Shown: positions 19,108 through 31,461 of the stretch, one piece after another
How positions within the stretch are numbered: position 1 is the stretch's first letter
How the letters are laid out: the number at the start of each line of letters is the position of its first letter
Source: Skeletonema tropicum
Taxonomy: Eukaryota; Bacillariophyta; Thalassiosirophyceae; Thalassiosirales; Thalassiosiraceae
Direction of reading: 5' to 3'
NCBI GenBank assembly: GCA_037178625.1
Contig: CM074135.1
Span: 1,924,001 to 1,988,000, forward strand
DNA length: 64,000 nt
Position numbers and translations under genes: made by a program
Notes under the pieces: generated by a model
The model's database searches: none
Told to the model about the DNA's origin: nothing
The model's input: only the letters and a program-made list of their open reading frames with translations

Positions 19108-22100
19108 ATGGGACAAATCATAGGGAAATTGCCCATCGAATCGTCCTTCGAAAGCTCTCCTTTCGTCAATCTTCCAAAGGCTGTCATTGTTGATTTGCGA
19201 TGTGCTGTTGCAGAAGTATCAGAGAGTGGATACAGTTTGACGTCTGAGGAACTTCAGCAAGTACTGCTGCTGAGCCTACACGTGTACCTCTCCGATGAAA
19301 AGATTCGCGAGTACAACAATGATTTGTTCAGTCTGCTCAATGCAGATGCACTGCCGGGGCAAGACTGTGACGAAATTGATTCCTTCGAGCTGCTCGGCAC
19401 ACTCTGTCTAACATCGGGAATGCCCTTGAGGGAGAAGGTCGAATTTCTCTTTGACCTGTTTGACCTGAACGAAAAGGCAGAGCTTTCAATCAACGAAGTG
19501 ACGCTAGCATTCCGATCGCTGGTATCAGGTGCGCGAAAGATAACAATTGATGTGGATTCACGTGTTGTAACAAATGAAGAAATCGATCAGGTAGCATTGG
19601 ATGCATTTGATCTAATCACTCCAGAGAGTCTAAAATATTCGATGGCAATGACTGAAGATCAGAATTTGACAAAACAGCAATTTTGTGACTACGCCTTGAA
19701 CTGTCCAGAGGTCGTGTCTTTCTTGCATTGCTACGATGACATTGTCATCGCTGAAAGTAATGACATAGATACCGACGCGAGTGCAAAGGACGTCCCAGCT
19801 CGATTGATGATAAATGATATTGATGAAGAAAAGGCACAACAGCAGCTTTTGGGCGAGCCGTGGAGAGATCAACAAAGATTTCTCAGTCCCGACACAGCAA
19901 ACGAAAGAGAAAGAACATCTCCTCCTCCAATGGATGGGCTACGACTTAATCATATTTGCGGTCGGAACAGCGGCACTGAAGCGGTCTACACTTCCGATGG
20001 CAATGTGCTGTATGCAGCAGGATCTATGGTGGTGAAACTCGGTGCAGATGATAGCGGATACAATCAAGACTTTTTTAATGAGCACTCCAATCGTGTGTCA
20101 AGCCTTGCCATATTCCATGCGAAAGATGGAATGGGAGACACAGTGGCATCTTCAGACACTGGTGGCGATGATTGTAAAGTATGCGTGTGGTCCTCACACA
20201 CGCTTTCGTCACAAGTAACTTTCTCAACCAGGCACAAAGTGAGTCTAATAAATCTTGTATGTCGAACAGTTCATTCCCGTGTTTCACAAGCTTACAACAC
20301 TCAATGTTTATCTTTTATCAGAACGGTGTATCGAAACTTTGTTTTTCGCACTCTGGTGAAATTCTCTTGACAATGGGAAACAACGAAATGAACTCAACAA
20401 TAGGAGTTTACAAGTGGGGAGAGCGAAGACTCTTGTTCGTGGCCAAAATGCCAGGATCCAAGTTCTTTGACTGCAGCTTTTTGTGTTCGGACAACTCATT
20501 TGGAATCTGTGGTGAAGACTTTGTACATTTTTGGTCAAAGGCAGATTCCAACGAGCCCTATAAGCATTATCGAGGTGCGACAAACTTGTTTCCGTCTCGA
20601 GTACAGATGACAAGCATTGTTTGCGTTGACGGTACGGTTGTAACTGGCTCGAAGACATCTAAAGCTTTGTGGCTTTGGGAAGGTCGAGTCTGTGTAAAAA
20701 GAGTGGAAGTCTTCCGTTTCCCCATCACAAAGCTGTTCGCCAATGATGGTGCTGGCCTCTTCGTGTCCACACAAGATGGATCCATTCATCGCTTGGATAA
20801 GGAGCTTGGCATAGAGCGAAGATTCGACAAATTCAGCCGAAAATATAATCATATTATTGACACTCTGTGCTACGATACCAACCAAGAGAAAATGCTAGTA
20901 GGTGACAATAGCAACTGTCTGCGTGAGATAGACTTGAATGGCGACTCAAAATTTGTGATGAGCTGTCATTCAACAATGGCCGACTTTACATTTGACACTA
21001 GCAATGACAATATTGTCACTGTTGGAGAAGATGGATTCGTCAGGAAATGGGACAAAGATGCTCGAGCCGTACTTCAACAGCACAACCTCGAGAGAGGATT
21101 ATCGTGTGTCGCGTACAAACGAGTCGACGATGACAACATAGTGGCTGTAGGTTTTTGTAAGAAAGACAATTGCAGCTCCTCAGACAAGACTGATGTCGCA
21201 TTTGTGATCCTCTGCGGTAATAACTTGTCGAATATCATTCACTATGGACGCAACAGTAGTCAGATGACTCTGACCGTGTGTGAATTCTCAAATGACGGAA
21301 AACTTCTGGCATTTGGATCCAAAGACAGCAACATCTACATTCACTCTACGGACAAGGACTTTCCTCTTCTTGCCAAAGCCCGAGGTCATTCTGCTCCTAT
21401 CTTGTCGTTTGACTTTGGCTGTGCCAATGACTCCTGTGAAAGCGCATCATTCCTTCGTTCTAATAGTATAAGCGGCGAAGTGATGTATTGGAGTACACAC
21501 GCCAAGAAACAAACCCCACTAAGTCAACGTCACACAAAATGGGAGTCACAAACTTGTGTCTATGGCTGGTACTTGGAAGGAGCACATGACTTGTACACTG
21601 AAGAGGGCAACGCATGCATCACTTCTTGCTGTCCACTATCTAGTGAATCAATTGTTGTGGGAGACTCTAGCGGTCGATTGCGAGTACTTCCCAACCCAGC
21701 TTTGTCGAAGGAATCGGTCTACTTGCAATCTGCAAGCCATCACGGCAAAGTCCAAAAGATTGTACTTGTTGGAGACTCACTCTACACATTGGGCAAGGAT
21801 GATTCGTGTCTCTGCGAGTGGAAGGTTTCTAGTTTGAGCTGGCCTCCAAAAATGCCTCCTTCGTTGTACGAGGATCATGTCCTCATCGATGAGAAGAAAG
21901 AGGATAAAGATCTCTCAGTGTCTCTCGAATTAGCGACCGCACAAATGGAAGATCTTGATTTTAGTATAAATCATGCAAGCAAGGCTTCATCCAAAGTGAA
22001 ACCATTTCGGCCCTGGATGCGGAGCATTGTGCCCCCATCGAACTACGTTCCACAATTGGGTCCTCTTCCAAATAGTAGCTTGGTCCTTGAGCGTATACAC

Positions 22101-24950
22101 GGATTCAATAGTAGTGCCAAAGACAATCTGCATTACATTTCCGGCGGAGAAAGTATCGTGTACTCTGTAGGAAGAACTCTAGTACGATATGATGAAGTAA
22201 GAGACATCCAACAGTTTTGTAGCGTTGACGAACGCATTAAATGCCTAGCAATACACCAAGGGAGATCACTCTGCGCAATTGGTCAAGAGAATGCTGAGCA
22301 AGGAATTGTTGTTGTAGATTTGAAGACAATGCAATATTTGTCACTGTGCAAACACAGAACAGCACAGAGTCTAGATTTTGACGAGAGTGGCCAGTATTTG
22401 CTAGCCCTTAGTGAAAGTCGGCTGACTATTCACGATATCGACAATGAAACGATTGTTGCATCGACACTAACGCATGCCACAGAGACACTTGACGTGCGGT
22501 TCACAAAGAAAGCAAATGCATTTGTCGAAGTAGGGAGGAACTTCGTTCGATTGTGGTCCGTCAAAGGGAGCGACATGAGTTTCAAAGAGGTTGACATGTC
22601 TTCCATGGAAAATGTAAGTTGTTGTTCTCGGATCAAAGCTTTAGCTTTTGTTGTCGTCAAATGTTCTCAATTCAATGTTCTACTCTTCCTCTTTACTTAG
22701 CCAACAACATTCTACACGTGCGTCGGATGGATCAATGATCTCATCGTTGGAGCCTCGACAGGAGATGTGATTATATTTGCTGGGACTACACCACTTAGCA
22801 AAATAAAGGCCCATACGTCCAAAATTACAAACATTGCTACAACATCGAATAGTAGATTTGCAATCTCTGCAGCCACTAGCATCAAACTGTATGACTCAAA
22901 GTTTCGATGTATAATTGCAATTGACACAGAGCTGCTCGGTGTGAGGCATCAGATCTCATCATTATCTTGGCATGAAGACACGAGAAAGATTCTCATTGGA
23001 ACAGAAGGAAATGAAGTGTGGGAAATCTCATCCAACGACGGGTCAAACATTAACGAGGATGGGCCACTTGTCCGTGCACATGCGTCGCCGCCAATGGCAA
23101 TCTCCGCAAATCCAAACGGGACAACATTTGCCACTGTTGCAGATGATGGATTCTTGCGCATTTGGGGCGATGATGATGAAAACGCCAGCTTATTTGATTT
23201 GACGATGCCATCAAGGGCGTGTGCCTACTCGCCTAGCGGAGGTCTGTTGGCTGTTGGATTTGGCAAGCCAGTAAAAGATAGTGCCAAGACCATCAATGGC
23301 AAGTTTATCATCATGCAGCACTTACTTGATGTAAGTGGCAGCTCTTACCGAATCATCGCAGAACGACGCGACTCCCGAAGTTTCATAAAAGAGATGAAAT
23401 GGCACTGCAACGGAGATAGACTTGCTGTTGGATCAGATAAGATCTATGTGTACCAACTGATCTCTGAAACCAACCCTGCCACCAAGGTTGACATCTCGTT
23501 GGTATCAACAATTGATATGACTTCCACTCCAATTCACTTTGATTGGAGTGCGGATGGAAAGTACTTACGAGTAAATTCCGAGGCCAACGAACTCATGTGG
23601 TTTGAAGCAGATCCTGCGATTCGAATTTCTGAAGCCTCGCAGACAAAAGATATTGAGTGGGAGAGCAACACTTGTGTGTTTGACTGGAATGTTCAAGGAA
23701 CCCACAACCCTGAAGGTTGGGAAGTAAGGTCATTGGATTGTTATACCGAAGATTGTTGTTGTGTCGTTAGCGGGGGAGATGATGGTATGTTGAGGCAGTA
23801 CAGCTACCCCTGCACCTCCACCAGGGCAAATTATATTCCGTACGCTGGACATGCAGGTGCTGTTACCTCCGTCGTGATACTCAAAGGAGGATCTCATGTC
23901 ATTTCGGCTGGAGCCGATGACGCGATAATGGTTTGGCGACACGAGATTGACGAGAATTATGGCGACCATCTACTCAGCGAACAGCAAGAATCCTCTATAG
24001 AAGTAGTCAATTCCGTTGATGCGACCGGCATGTTCTATCCCACTGCTTTGTACGTCTCTTCTGATTATCAAATCATGTATCCTACATCGGGAGTTTGTGC
24101 GGTTTTGGACGTGACAAGGAAAAACCAGAATCTGTTCCAGAAACAAGACTCTCAGATTGGAGCTGTTGCTGCCACATCGACACTCGTTGCATCTGGTGAT
24201 AGCAACAGCGACTTTCCAACAAAGATTTGGATTTGGGACCCACAGACGTGTACAGAGATTGCGTCATTATCCGACTCACGTCTGCGGGGCGTTTCTGTCT
24301 TGGCCTTTTCTCCCGATGGGAAGAAACTTGCATGTATTTGCTCTGATGAAAATCACAGAATCTTCGTGTGGAGCACTATCAATGGCAACTGGAGCGATGC
24401 GTACTTGAGCGCCTACTCGTTGGGAGGCCATGAACAGATATCCTTTGTGCAGTTCACTCAAACGCAACTCATTACAGGAGGAAGGAATAACCTCAACTTT
24501 TGGTCGTTTGTCCCCAACCTATCTGTATCGAAGGGTCTTGTCTCGAAGACTTTGCTGTGCAGTGCAATGATGGATGGTAAACTCATCACTGGCACATCCG
24601 AAGGCAGTTTCGTGATTTGGGATCTCACAGAAAAGAAGATCGTCAGGGAATTCAAAGCTCACAACAGTCGCGTCACTTCCTTGTGTGCGTGCCCTGAAGG
24701 AATCACCTCTGGCTGTTCCGACGGATCAATTACTATTTGGTCTCGCGACACTTTCCAAAAGAAGCACTCTTTTGATGTTGGGACTATAGCTGCAATTGAT
24801 TCCTTGGATATTTGCCCCCATTCGAATGGTCTCTCCACGATGAAGATACTGGCTGTATCAGACTCCAACTGTTTCATTGTATCTTGTGTCACTGGACATG
24901 TGACCAATGCAGCAAAGATTCCAACAGCTGGCGATGTATCCGCATGCTAA
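19108..24950 (+). CDS. EF-hand/WD40 EMAP-like (EML5/6-type) protein, 1890 aa, three exons
   Basis: Exons 19108-20238, 20322-22613 and 22701-24950; the introns (83 and 87 bp) are GT-AG and phase 0, and joining them gives HK-NGVSKLCFSHSG and SMEN-PTTFYTCVGW. The N-terminus starts MGQIIG (possible myristoylation) and holds an EF-hand loop at D119-E130 (DLNEKAELSINE). The rest is WD40-like blades in tandem EML-type units; the segment PPSNYVPQLGPLPN...LERIHGF...LHYISGGESIVYSVG near the middle is the start of an EML repeat unit. EML proteins bind microtubules, and long EML5/6-type forms are linked to cilia. In a diatom that would fit flagellated male gametes, which is inference. Confidence 0.8.
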
Positions 24951-25112
24951 CTATATTGAGTAAACAGTTTGTTTCTTCTCTTAGTAGTACATAGATTTGT
25001 GTTCCTTTCTTCTCCTCATACATATCTCTCTGCTTTACAATAACATATTCTGATTGCATCATCACATCTCCGTCTATTAACAAAATTGAGACAATTGAGT
25101 CCTCCGCAGACG

Positions 25113-26594
25113 TTAAATCCGAGGTGTATCTCTAGACAAGCTACTCCATCCTCCGCCGGGGTTGCTTCGTCGCGAAGCAGATCTTACTCTTGCACGAACC
25201 CTCCGCCCACCTAACGCACTCAATGCCATGTTCCGAAATGCTAGCTGCTCCGCTTCATTAGTCTGTTGAGTTCTAACTGATTCGGGTTGTTCAAATCCCG
25301 TCATTAAATCGTAGTTACATAATGGGCAGCGAACATGACTTTCCGTCCAGGAACTTAGACAGGATTCATGATAAATGTGATTACAGGGTAGCTTTGTGAC
25401 GGTTTCACCATTTTCATATTCACATAGACATATGGAACAAGATGGTTCTTCTTCATCCAAACTTTTCACCAGTAGACCCCCTTCTTCTAATTTCGACAGC
25501 GAGGATGATGATGATGCACTATCCTCATTATTCATTATTTCAGCTGGTTGCTGCGACGATGATGATACGGATTGGACCTCCGAATTAGTATTATCCTTAT
25601 CCTCCATACTCACACTCCCATAATCACCCCCCTCCCCACCAGTCTTCGTCTGTATCACAGCACGTAACTTCTCCGTAGTCTCATCACACTTCCCCCACTC
25701 CACCCTAGTCCACGATTGCTTCGCTTCATCGGTAACTCCCGGTCCATTGTCGGAAGATGGATTATCATTCCCTCCATATCCACCATTTTCAAACATTTGA
25801 CGCTGGCTTTCTAAAATGGCCATGGCCAGTTGTGCCTGGAAGGACATTAGGCCCAAATCCGGATCAAAGTCTACTGCGGCATCTGCTCCACTTCGACTGC
25901 CGACAGTGTTAGCGACACCACCTCCTCCTTCTTCGATGGTTAGTTCGTTATCAGTTGCCGATTCCATCCATACCCGCTCTGCCTCTCGTCGTAATGCATA
26001 CCATCGGTAACACCACGTTGTCAACATGAGACTGATGAAGATGAGTCCAATATCTTTTTGAATAATGGCTTCAATCCAAAGGCGGAGAAGGAAGAAGCAG
26101 ATGATGAGGAAGCATGTTGGTGAGGTGCGAATTATGGTGGGGTGGTGACGGTCGTAGTGTTCTGCAAACGGTGATAATGTTGTACTGGGTTCGGATGGGG
26201 CAGTTGTTGCTGCCGCCGAGTGATAGTATTGATCTGTCTCCCTTTCAGAAGATGCTGAAGCAGGAGACGTGGAGGAGGATGACGGAGGCGGAGGGGGATT
26301 GAGCGAATCATCAGTAATGTTTGATGGATCGTTATTATGATTTAAATTCGCAGCTGCCGTAGCAGCTGGAGTATCACCCGACAATGAATTCACAGTAGCA
26401 GCCGGAACTGAAGGCTGCTCATGATGAATACTTTCAATTCCAGCAGCAGCAAGAGCAGATTGAAGATCGCTCTGTCTTATCGGTGGAAGATTATTATTAT
26501 TATCGGAAGAAGAAGAATTATTATTGGTATCGGCAGCTTCGGATTCTTCTTGTGATACACGCTCGTGACGGCCGTGCGGTCGGAGATAAAACAT
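25113..26594 (-). CDS. Membrane RING-H2 finger protein, probable E3 ubiquitin ligase, 493 aa
   Basis: A canonical RING-H2 lies at residues 386-426 with ligands C386, C389, C404, H406, H409, C412, C423 and C426 (CSICLCEYENG...LPCNHIYH). A hydrophobic region at about 160-200 (FLIICFFLLRLWIEAII and LIFISLMLTTWCY) gives one or two membrane spans. The N-terminal 150 residues are Ser/Asn/Ala-rich and the 210-385 linker is acidic and low complexity. A basic Arg-rich tail follows the RING. The layout fits a membrane-anchored E3 that passes ubiquitin from an E2 to substrates near its membrane; the substrate is unknown. It converges with the EMAP-like gene. Confidence 0.85.
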   Translation of the reverse strand: MFYLRPHGRHERVSQEESEAADTNNNSSSSDNNNNLPPIRQSDLQSALAAAGIESIHHEQPSVPAATVNSLSGDTPAATAAANLNHNNDPSNITDDSLNPPPPPSSSSTSPASASSERETDQYYHSAAATTAPSEPSTTLSPFAEHYDRHHPTIIRTSPTCFLIICFFLLRLWIEAIIQKDIGLIFISLMLTTWCYRWYALRREAERVWMESATDNELTIEEGGGGVANTVGSRSGADAAVDFDPDLGLMSFQAQLAMAILESQRQMFENGGYGGNDNPSSDNGPGVTDEAKQSWTRVEWGKCDETTEKLRAVIQTKTGGEGGDYGSVSMEDKDNTNSEVQSVSSSSQQPAEIMNNEDSASSSSSLSKLEEGGLLVKSLDEEEPSCSICLCEYENGETVTKLPCNHIYHESCLSSWTESHVRCPLCNYDLMTGFEQPESVRTQQTNEAEQLAFRNMALSALGGRRVRARVRSASRRSNPGGGWSSLSRDTPRI

Positions 26595-27176
26595 GGTCGA
26601 ATATTATATGATTTGTTATTGTAGCAGGCAGCAGTTACTTTCTGTTTGTTGCAGCGAGCCGTGGAGTCTACTTGCACTACCTGATGGCGTTCGGAAACAA
26701 GATCTTACGGTTACGTCATGGCACCAGAAGAGCGAGGTGAAGATGAAGATGGAAGTTCTGTCACCATTTTTCGTGGGATAAAAAGAGAAGCTTTCCTGTG
26801 AACGCGTGTCAGCCCAACATACTAATTCCTACATCTGTTCTGGGATCCGATTACCGCTAAAGGATCGCTTAAGTATTGACAACACTTCACTTTGCTTGGA
26901 CTCCCATTTGAATTTGTGCCTCCTTTCTCGCTTCTCGCATCTTTGATTTGAATTTTTGAATGCTTTTGATGTGTATGTTGTTCATGTTGTTGTGTGGATG
27001 GAGTGAAATGACGGTGCATCTGATTGCGCAATGACAGTGAGCTGACGACGTGAACTTTAGTCTTCATTACTTTGGTTAGATTGCATTTTTAAGCAGATAG
27101 CTTCCATCAATAGATAGCATCAGCAGCTAGAGGAAGTAAAAGAGAAGCGGCAATTTCAAGAAGAACACATATCAAA
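26595..27176. promoter_or_regulatory. Divergent intergenic region
   Basis: Promoters of the RING gene (minus) and of SAP-gene copy 1 (plus). No repeat or RNA gene seen. The minus-strand open frame at 26822-27067 has no recognisable domain. Confidence 0.4.
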
Positions 27177-28284
27177 ATGGAAGAACACATGGAAAAAGTC
27201 CAATTAGAGGCAGCAGAGATCATGGCGACGTTCAAAGCTCCCAGCAACATTCCTGGTCTAACCAATAGGGATGTATACGACGGAACCGTCGGAATGGGCC
27301 CACATGGACACTCCATTCATGATCGTGATGATGAGCGTCTCTTGGATCCAACATTGCAAGCAGCGTGGCATATTGGTTGGCTCCGAAAGCATTCTCTCTG
27401 AAGGAGATCAAAGAAGAGTGCAAGAATCGAAAAATATCAAGAGATGGCAACAAGAGGGTATTGGCTCTCAAGTTGGCTTTCCAAAATGTGCCAGAAAATG
27501 TCAATATGTTGGATGGGTTGTTGACGGCACCACCAAAAGCTGTGGATGATAATGGTGGAGCAAAAGCTACAACCAAGGGTAAGGAGGTGAAGAAACAGCC
27601 AATCAAGAAGAAGAGTGTAGCCAAGAAGAAGGCTGCCACCCCCAAATCAACTCCATCAGTTGCCAAGCTGCAGCAAAAGCTGTGACTCTGACAACAACGG
27701 AGGAGGATCCTGACTGGAAGTACATCGACACAGTCGAGACCCTGGTCTTCCAATTTCAGGAGAACGATTCACACATACCCTACACCCTCGAAGTGATTTG
27801 GGTAGTTGAAGGCAAAGGAGAATACTTTATCCAACAGAGCTTCAACAGCTTTACTGGTCGCGGCGTCGCCGAACAGTTTATACCACTCATTCAAGATGCG
27901 GCGAAGAAGGCAACAAAGCTTAAAGACTTCATGGTCAGATACAACAATGGGCGTGATAGGACATGGCCGTACACAAGGGTTTCTGACATTGCCAAGGCCG
28001 TGGCTTCGGTTAAGAACTGTGAGGCGGTTTTGGGCTCTATTGATTCAGGTTACCGTGAGTTCATCGTTAACCTGAATGAGGTTGGTGAGCATGATGGTGG
28101 CAAGGTTGGGGACATCAAGTCATTCGTTGGAAAAGCGGATCTTTCACAAATGACTCACCCCCTTGAAATTTACATGATGTTGGATTACCTTGGGAATGGT
28201 GCAGTTGAGAAACTATTGGTGAAACCAGCTGGAAAGACAGGAAAGAAAAGTGCAGCGAAGAAAAAGGCTATCACCAAATCCTAA
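27177..28284 (+). pseudogene. SAP-domain gene, copy 1, frameshifted
   Basis: The start is ATG at 27177 (MEEHMEKVQLEAAEIMATFK). Relative to copy 4 one C is missing at about 27362 (GCAAGCAGCG versus GCAAGCACGCG), which shifts the frame just before WLAPKAFSLKEIKEECKNRK, a SAP-like helix-turn-helix (DNA or chromatin binding). Downstream a 95-bp GT-AG intron (27579-27673, GTAAGG...CTGCAG) joins the Lys-rich segment in frame to a roughly 200-residue C-terminal domain (PDWKYIDTVETLVFQFQEND onward) of unknown family that ends in a Lys/Ala-rich tail. A sequencing error could mimic the deletion. If the frameshift is real the product ends after about 74 residues. Confidence 0.6.
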
Positions 28285-28709
28285 TATCCATCCCCATTCA
28301 GGCAGAATCGATCATAATTGATGCGCACCAAACTTAAATGCCCACTATACAGCTGTACTAAAGTCAAGCTATGACCATGGCAAAGGTGATAATTTTGTTG
28401 AAGAAGTCAAGGCGAGGCTTGTAGGAAGTGATGCTTGTGTTGAATATAATGATTTGTTGGACCTATGAATATTATTGAAGTTTATCGTGTGGCAATCCAA
28501 ACAAAATAGAGCCACATAAACAAGTTTACTATTAAGATCTATACAACTTTAACAAATAGAAGTGAATGCACAGTGTAACAATCTGACAGTAGTCATTCAA
28601 ACCGGACGATAAGAGCATTGAACGCATTAAGTCGATGACACGGAAGGCGACTGCTTCTTGTCTCACCACCACCACTGTGATCCACAAGGTTGGCCAAGTA
28701 GTTGCAATC

Positions 28710-30436
28710 TCAACAGCCACCACCACAGCCACCACCACCACATCCACCACCCCCGCAACCTCCACCGCCACCGCCACACGATGCAAAGCCACCGCAACCT
28801 CCACTTGCACTTGAAGGCATCTGATGAGAAACAAAATGCACAACAAATTTGTCTGTGAGGTGTCACACTTTCAAATGCACAAACGTAAACTCTTTATTCC
28901 TCTTACCGTTGCAGCACCACACCCACCAGCACTTTCGTAGCAGAAAGTGGGGAAAAGCCACGATCCATCACTAGTAACATATTTGCTACGTAGGGTTGGA
29001 TTGCTGCTAACGTGAGAAGGAAGATGTAGGTTTCCAGTTGGCACATCCTCGGCTGCCCTAGCTTTCAAAATCGCTTCCAAGTCCTGGAGATCCTTCAAGT
29101 CCTTTTTCATTTGCTTCATCCAAGAACCCAAGGTGCATAGACCAAGCGAACAGCAGGTGGCGAAATTGATTTCACACCTCGCAATCCCTATTTTCTCCGC
29201 CACACGCATAGCCAAAATATCGTAAGATTCTTTTGTGGTAATATGATAGTATCCTAAATCGCTGTCTTTGTCTTTGCGTCCGAACACATAAGACGATTTA
29301 AAGGGGTTTGCCTTCTGGCCCTGAGTTTTGGAGTCTGCTGCCGCCACGAACCCCGGCTTTCCATCTGGGGCTATTCCGTCAAGAGGGGTCCAAGCAGTAC
29401 CATAGGGGCTTCTGGAAGAACGTTTGCCCGGGTTGGCAGATGATGACCCATGATTGCCAACAGCGTGCAGAAATGGACCAATCGGATTCTCAAACTCGCA
29501 TGTCTTGATTTGAGATGCATTTGCTTCCCAAGAAGGGCTGTAATAATGTCTAGGAGGTTCTCCACGGTACATGCCTCCCTCCACGTTGTAGACTTCTCCG
29601 TACGCCTTTTTCCACGCCGCCTTGGTTGCCTTAAAGGCAGTGTCCAGTGGACCATCCTCAGTCCTATCATTCAGGCTATCATCATGATTCAATGTCGTGC
29701 CCATGAGGGCTTTGCAATCTTTGTAGTATCCAGAGACGTTACTCAAGATGTGCGTGTGCCAAAACAGGTCAATTTGATATGTTGGCACAATGGTGATTGG
29801 CTTGGTGGTATGATTTCGCAGTTTCAAAAATTTGAAGTAGTTTGCCAAACCCTCTTGAAGGAAGCCATCATCTGAGAAACGAGGACCAGAAACCTGCCAC
29901 AGAAATGTAGCCTGACGATCGGTGGATCCCAACAAGTCAAAGTCATTAACCAAGGTCTCATTTCCTTCTGCTTCCTTATCTTCGACACCTTCTTCTAGGA
30001 TCAGAAAGAAGGATTCATTTGGATACTCCTGTTTCCAAAGATTCATAGTTTTACCCAGTAGTTCCTGGTCTCCCACTTCACTACTTGTTGAACTAGGGAG
30101 GTATCCAGTGGTTGCATCGAGTTGAAAGGCAAATGGTGGATTGGCCTCCATAGTCGGAGTACTGGGTCCGAATTTCGCCCAGATACAAGCCGTGTACTGA
30201 TGCGGAGCCAGCCGGTGACAGTGCCAAAGCCAGGCAATGTCTGCTGGAGGTACAAGCTCCTCACTCTGATATTTGTGTAGGAATGGCAACCAAAAGTCGG
30301 TGTAACGTTCTAACGATTTCAGTGATGGGCGTTGCAATGTAATTCCATGACGATGAAGGCCTTGCAGAAAGGAGATATGATCTTTAGAATGATTCACCAA
30401 GTCATTGGAGAATTGAAATTGAGCGACAGGGTCCAT
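28710..30436 (-). CDS. GRDP-like glycine-rich-domain protein (DUF1399 type), copy 1, 546 aa
   Basis: Exon 1 28907-30436 and exon 2 28710-28820, with an 86-bp GT-AG intron (GTAAGA...CATCAG). Exon 1 has the paired motifs of the GRDP/DUF1399 family: WLWHCHRLAP at residues 69-78 and LFWHTHIL at 224-231. Exon 2 adds a 36-residue tail made almost only of Gly and Cys (GGCGGGGCGGGGCGGGC), the glycine-rich end that names the family. Plant GRDPs affect growth and stress responses; the biochemical activity is unknown. Copy 1 differs from the others in several residues (KKAYG for KEAYG, FATCC for IATCC). Its promoter is shared with the divergent acidic-protein gene. Confidence 0.8.
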
Positions 30437-31005
30437 AATGCCGGCTTGACTGTTCTTGACTCTTAACAGATGTAGACTTCACATTTTATGCGCAACTCGA
30501 ATGCAATGTTCGATGTTGGTTTTGCTCCTACCTCCTCAAGTCGTGCACCGACACCAACATAGATTTTTTCCTCTCCTGTCAAAGATTCATCATCAGAACA
30601 AACTGTAGGCGGCGGCAGGGCGTGGCATGAGAACAACAAGTTGATTGACAATTTGAGCGGCGGAGCATGATGTTGTGACTTCTTGAGCGACGGTAGTGAG
30701 CTGAGCTGAGAGCTGAGCGAGGCTGCATGCAAGGATATGCAAGGGTTGATATGATGTGACATTTTGATGCCGTTTGCCCACCAGATTGAGGAGATCGAAC
30801 TCCATCGAACTTCTACAAAAAATCAAAAATCACATCATGATCATGATGATCTACAATAGCTTGCCACTTATGCTAAGCAGATGATTTTCTACATAGATTG
30901 CATTCTGTTGAATGCGTTAATTGAGTAGTGCACTGCCACCAACGAAAGAAATTGTTTCCACGGCGTGTGTCTATATAGCTTTGGCACACAAATTAGATAT
31001 TAGAT
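30437..31005. promoter_or_regulatory. Divergent promoter between GRDP and acidic-protein genes (copy 1)
   Basis: 569 bp, also present in the other copies. It holds GAGCTGA direct repeats (about 30708-30722), an AT-rich palindromic CATGATCATGATGATC stretch near 30837, and a TATA-like CTATATAGC about 30 bp before the acidic-protein ATG. In copy 3 about 55 bp and 17 bp of this region are missing and a transposon sits between the two gaps. Confidence 0.45.
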
Positions 31006-31461
31006 ATGTCATCGCCATCGATTTTTCATGCTCCTCCAATTTTAGAAGGGAAGCCGCACATCATCAATGGCGACAGCTATCAGCAAAACAATCATGGTAA
31101 AAAGCGTAAACCGGTAGATCCTCCAGAAGAGGGAACTATTGTTCAGAGTAATTACTATGATACTACCAATAATACTCACAAGCGACAACGTGCTTCGCCA
31201 GATGATCTGTTCGGAACACTGAGCTTGAAACCGCCAGATCCACCTGCTCATTCATTTTGCAAACGAAAGAAGGAGGGAAATGATGATGACTCTATTGGCA
31301 ACTCATCAGATGGAGACGATGGAAGATATGCAAAGCTTCCAAGACTCCTAACCCTAACCCTAACCCTAAAATATCAAGAGATGGTAACAAGAGGGTATTG
31401 GCTCTCAAGTTGGCTTTCCAAAATGTGCCAGAAAATGTCAATATGTTGGATGGGTTGTTGA
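31006..31461 (+). pseudogene. Acidic nuclear-type protein gene, copy 1, truncated by telomeric junction
   Basis: The first 113 codons match the intact copies at 41780 and 47141 (MSSPSIFHAPPILEGKPH...). After AKLPR the frame enters telomeric repeat (read LTLTLTL) and then runs out of frame through SAP-gene sequence to a stop, giving a 151-residue chimera. The basic KKRKP and HKRQR clusters (nuclear signals) remain; the acidic C-terminal 160 residues are lost. Confidence 0.8.
31347..31369 (+). repeat. Interstitial telomeric repeat at copy 1/2 junction
   Basis: 23 bp of uninterrupted CCCTAA-type repeat (about 3.8 units) exactly at the breakpoint between the acidic-protein gene and the SAP gene. 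Neither parent gene contains it at that position (see 42121 and 43568). Confidence 0.95.

Noticed and set aside
27674..27690. Programmed -1 frameshift at CAAAAG in the SAP gene
   Set aside because: A GT-AG intron of ordinary length explains the frame change in all four copies and no canonical slippery heptamer is present.
27232..27753. Minus-strand 173-codon frame and its copies at 31292, 35229 and 43556
   Set aside because: Antisense shadow of the SAP gene; hydrophobic only because it mirrors Lys-rich codons.
28658..28858. His-rich plus-strand frame (SHHHHSHHHH type) present in all four copies
   Set aside because: It is the antisense of the Gly/Cys tail exon and intron of the GRDP gene.
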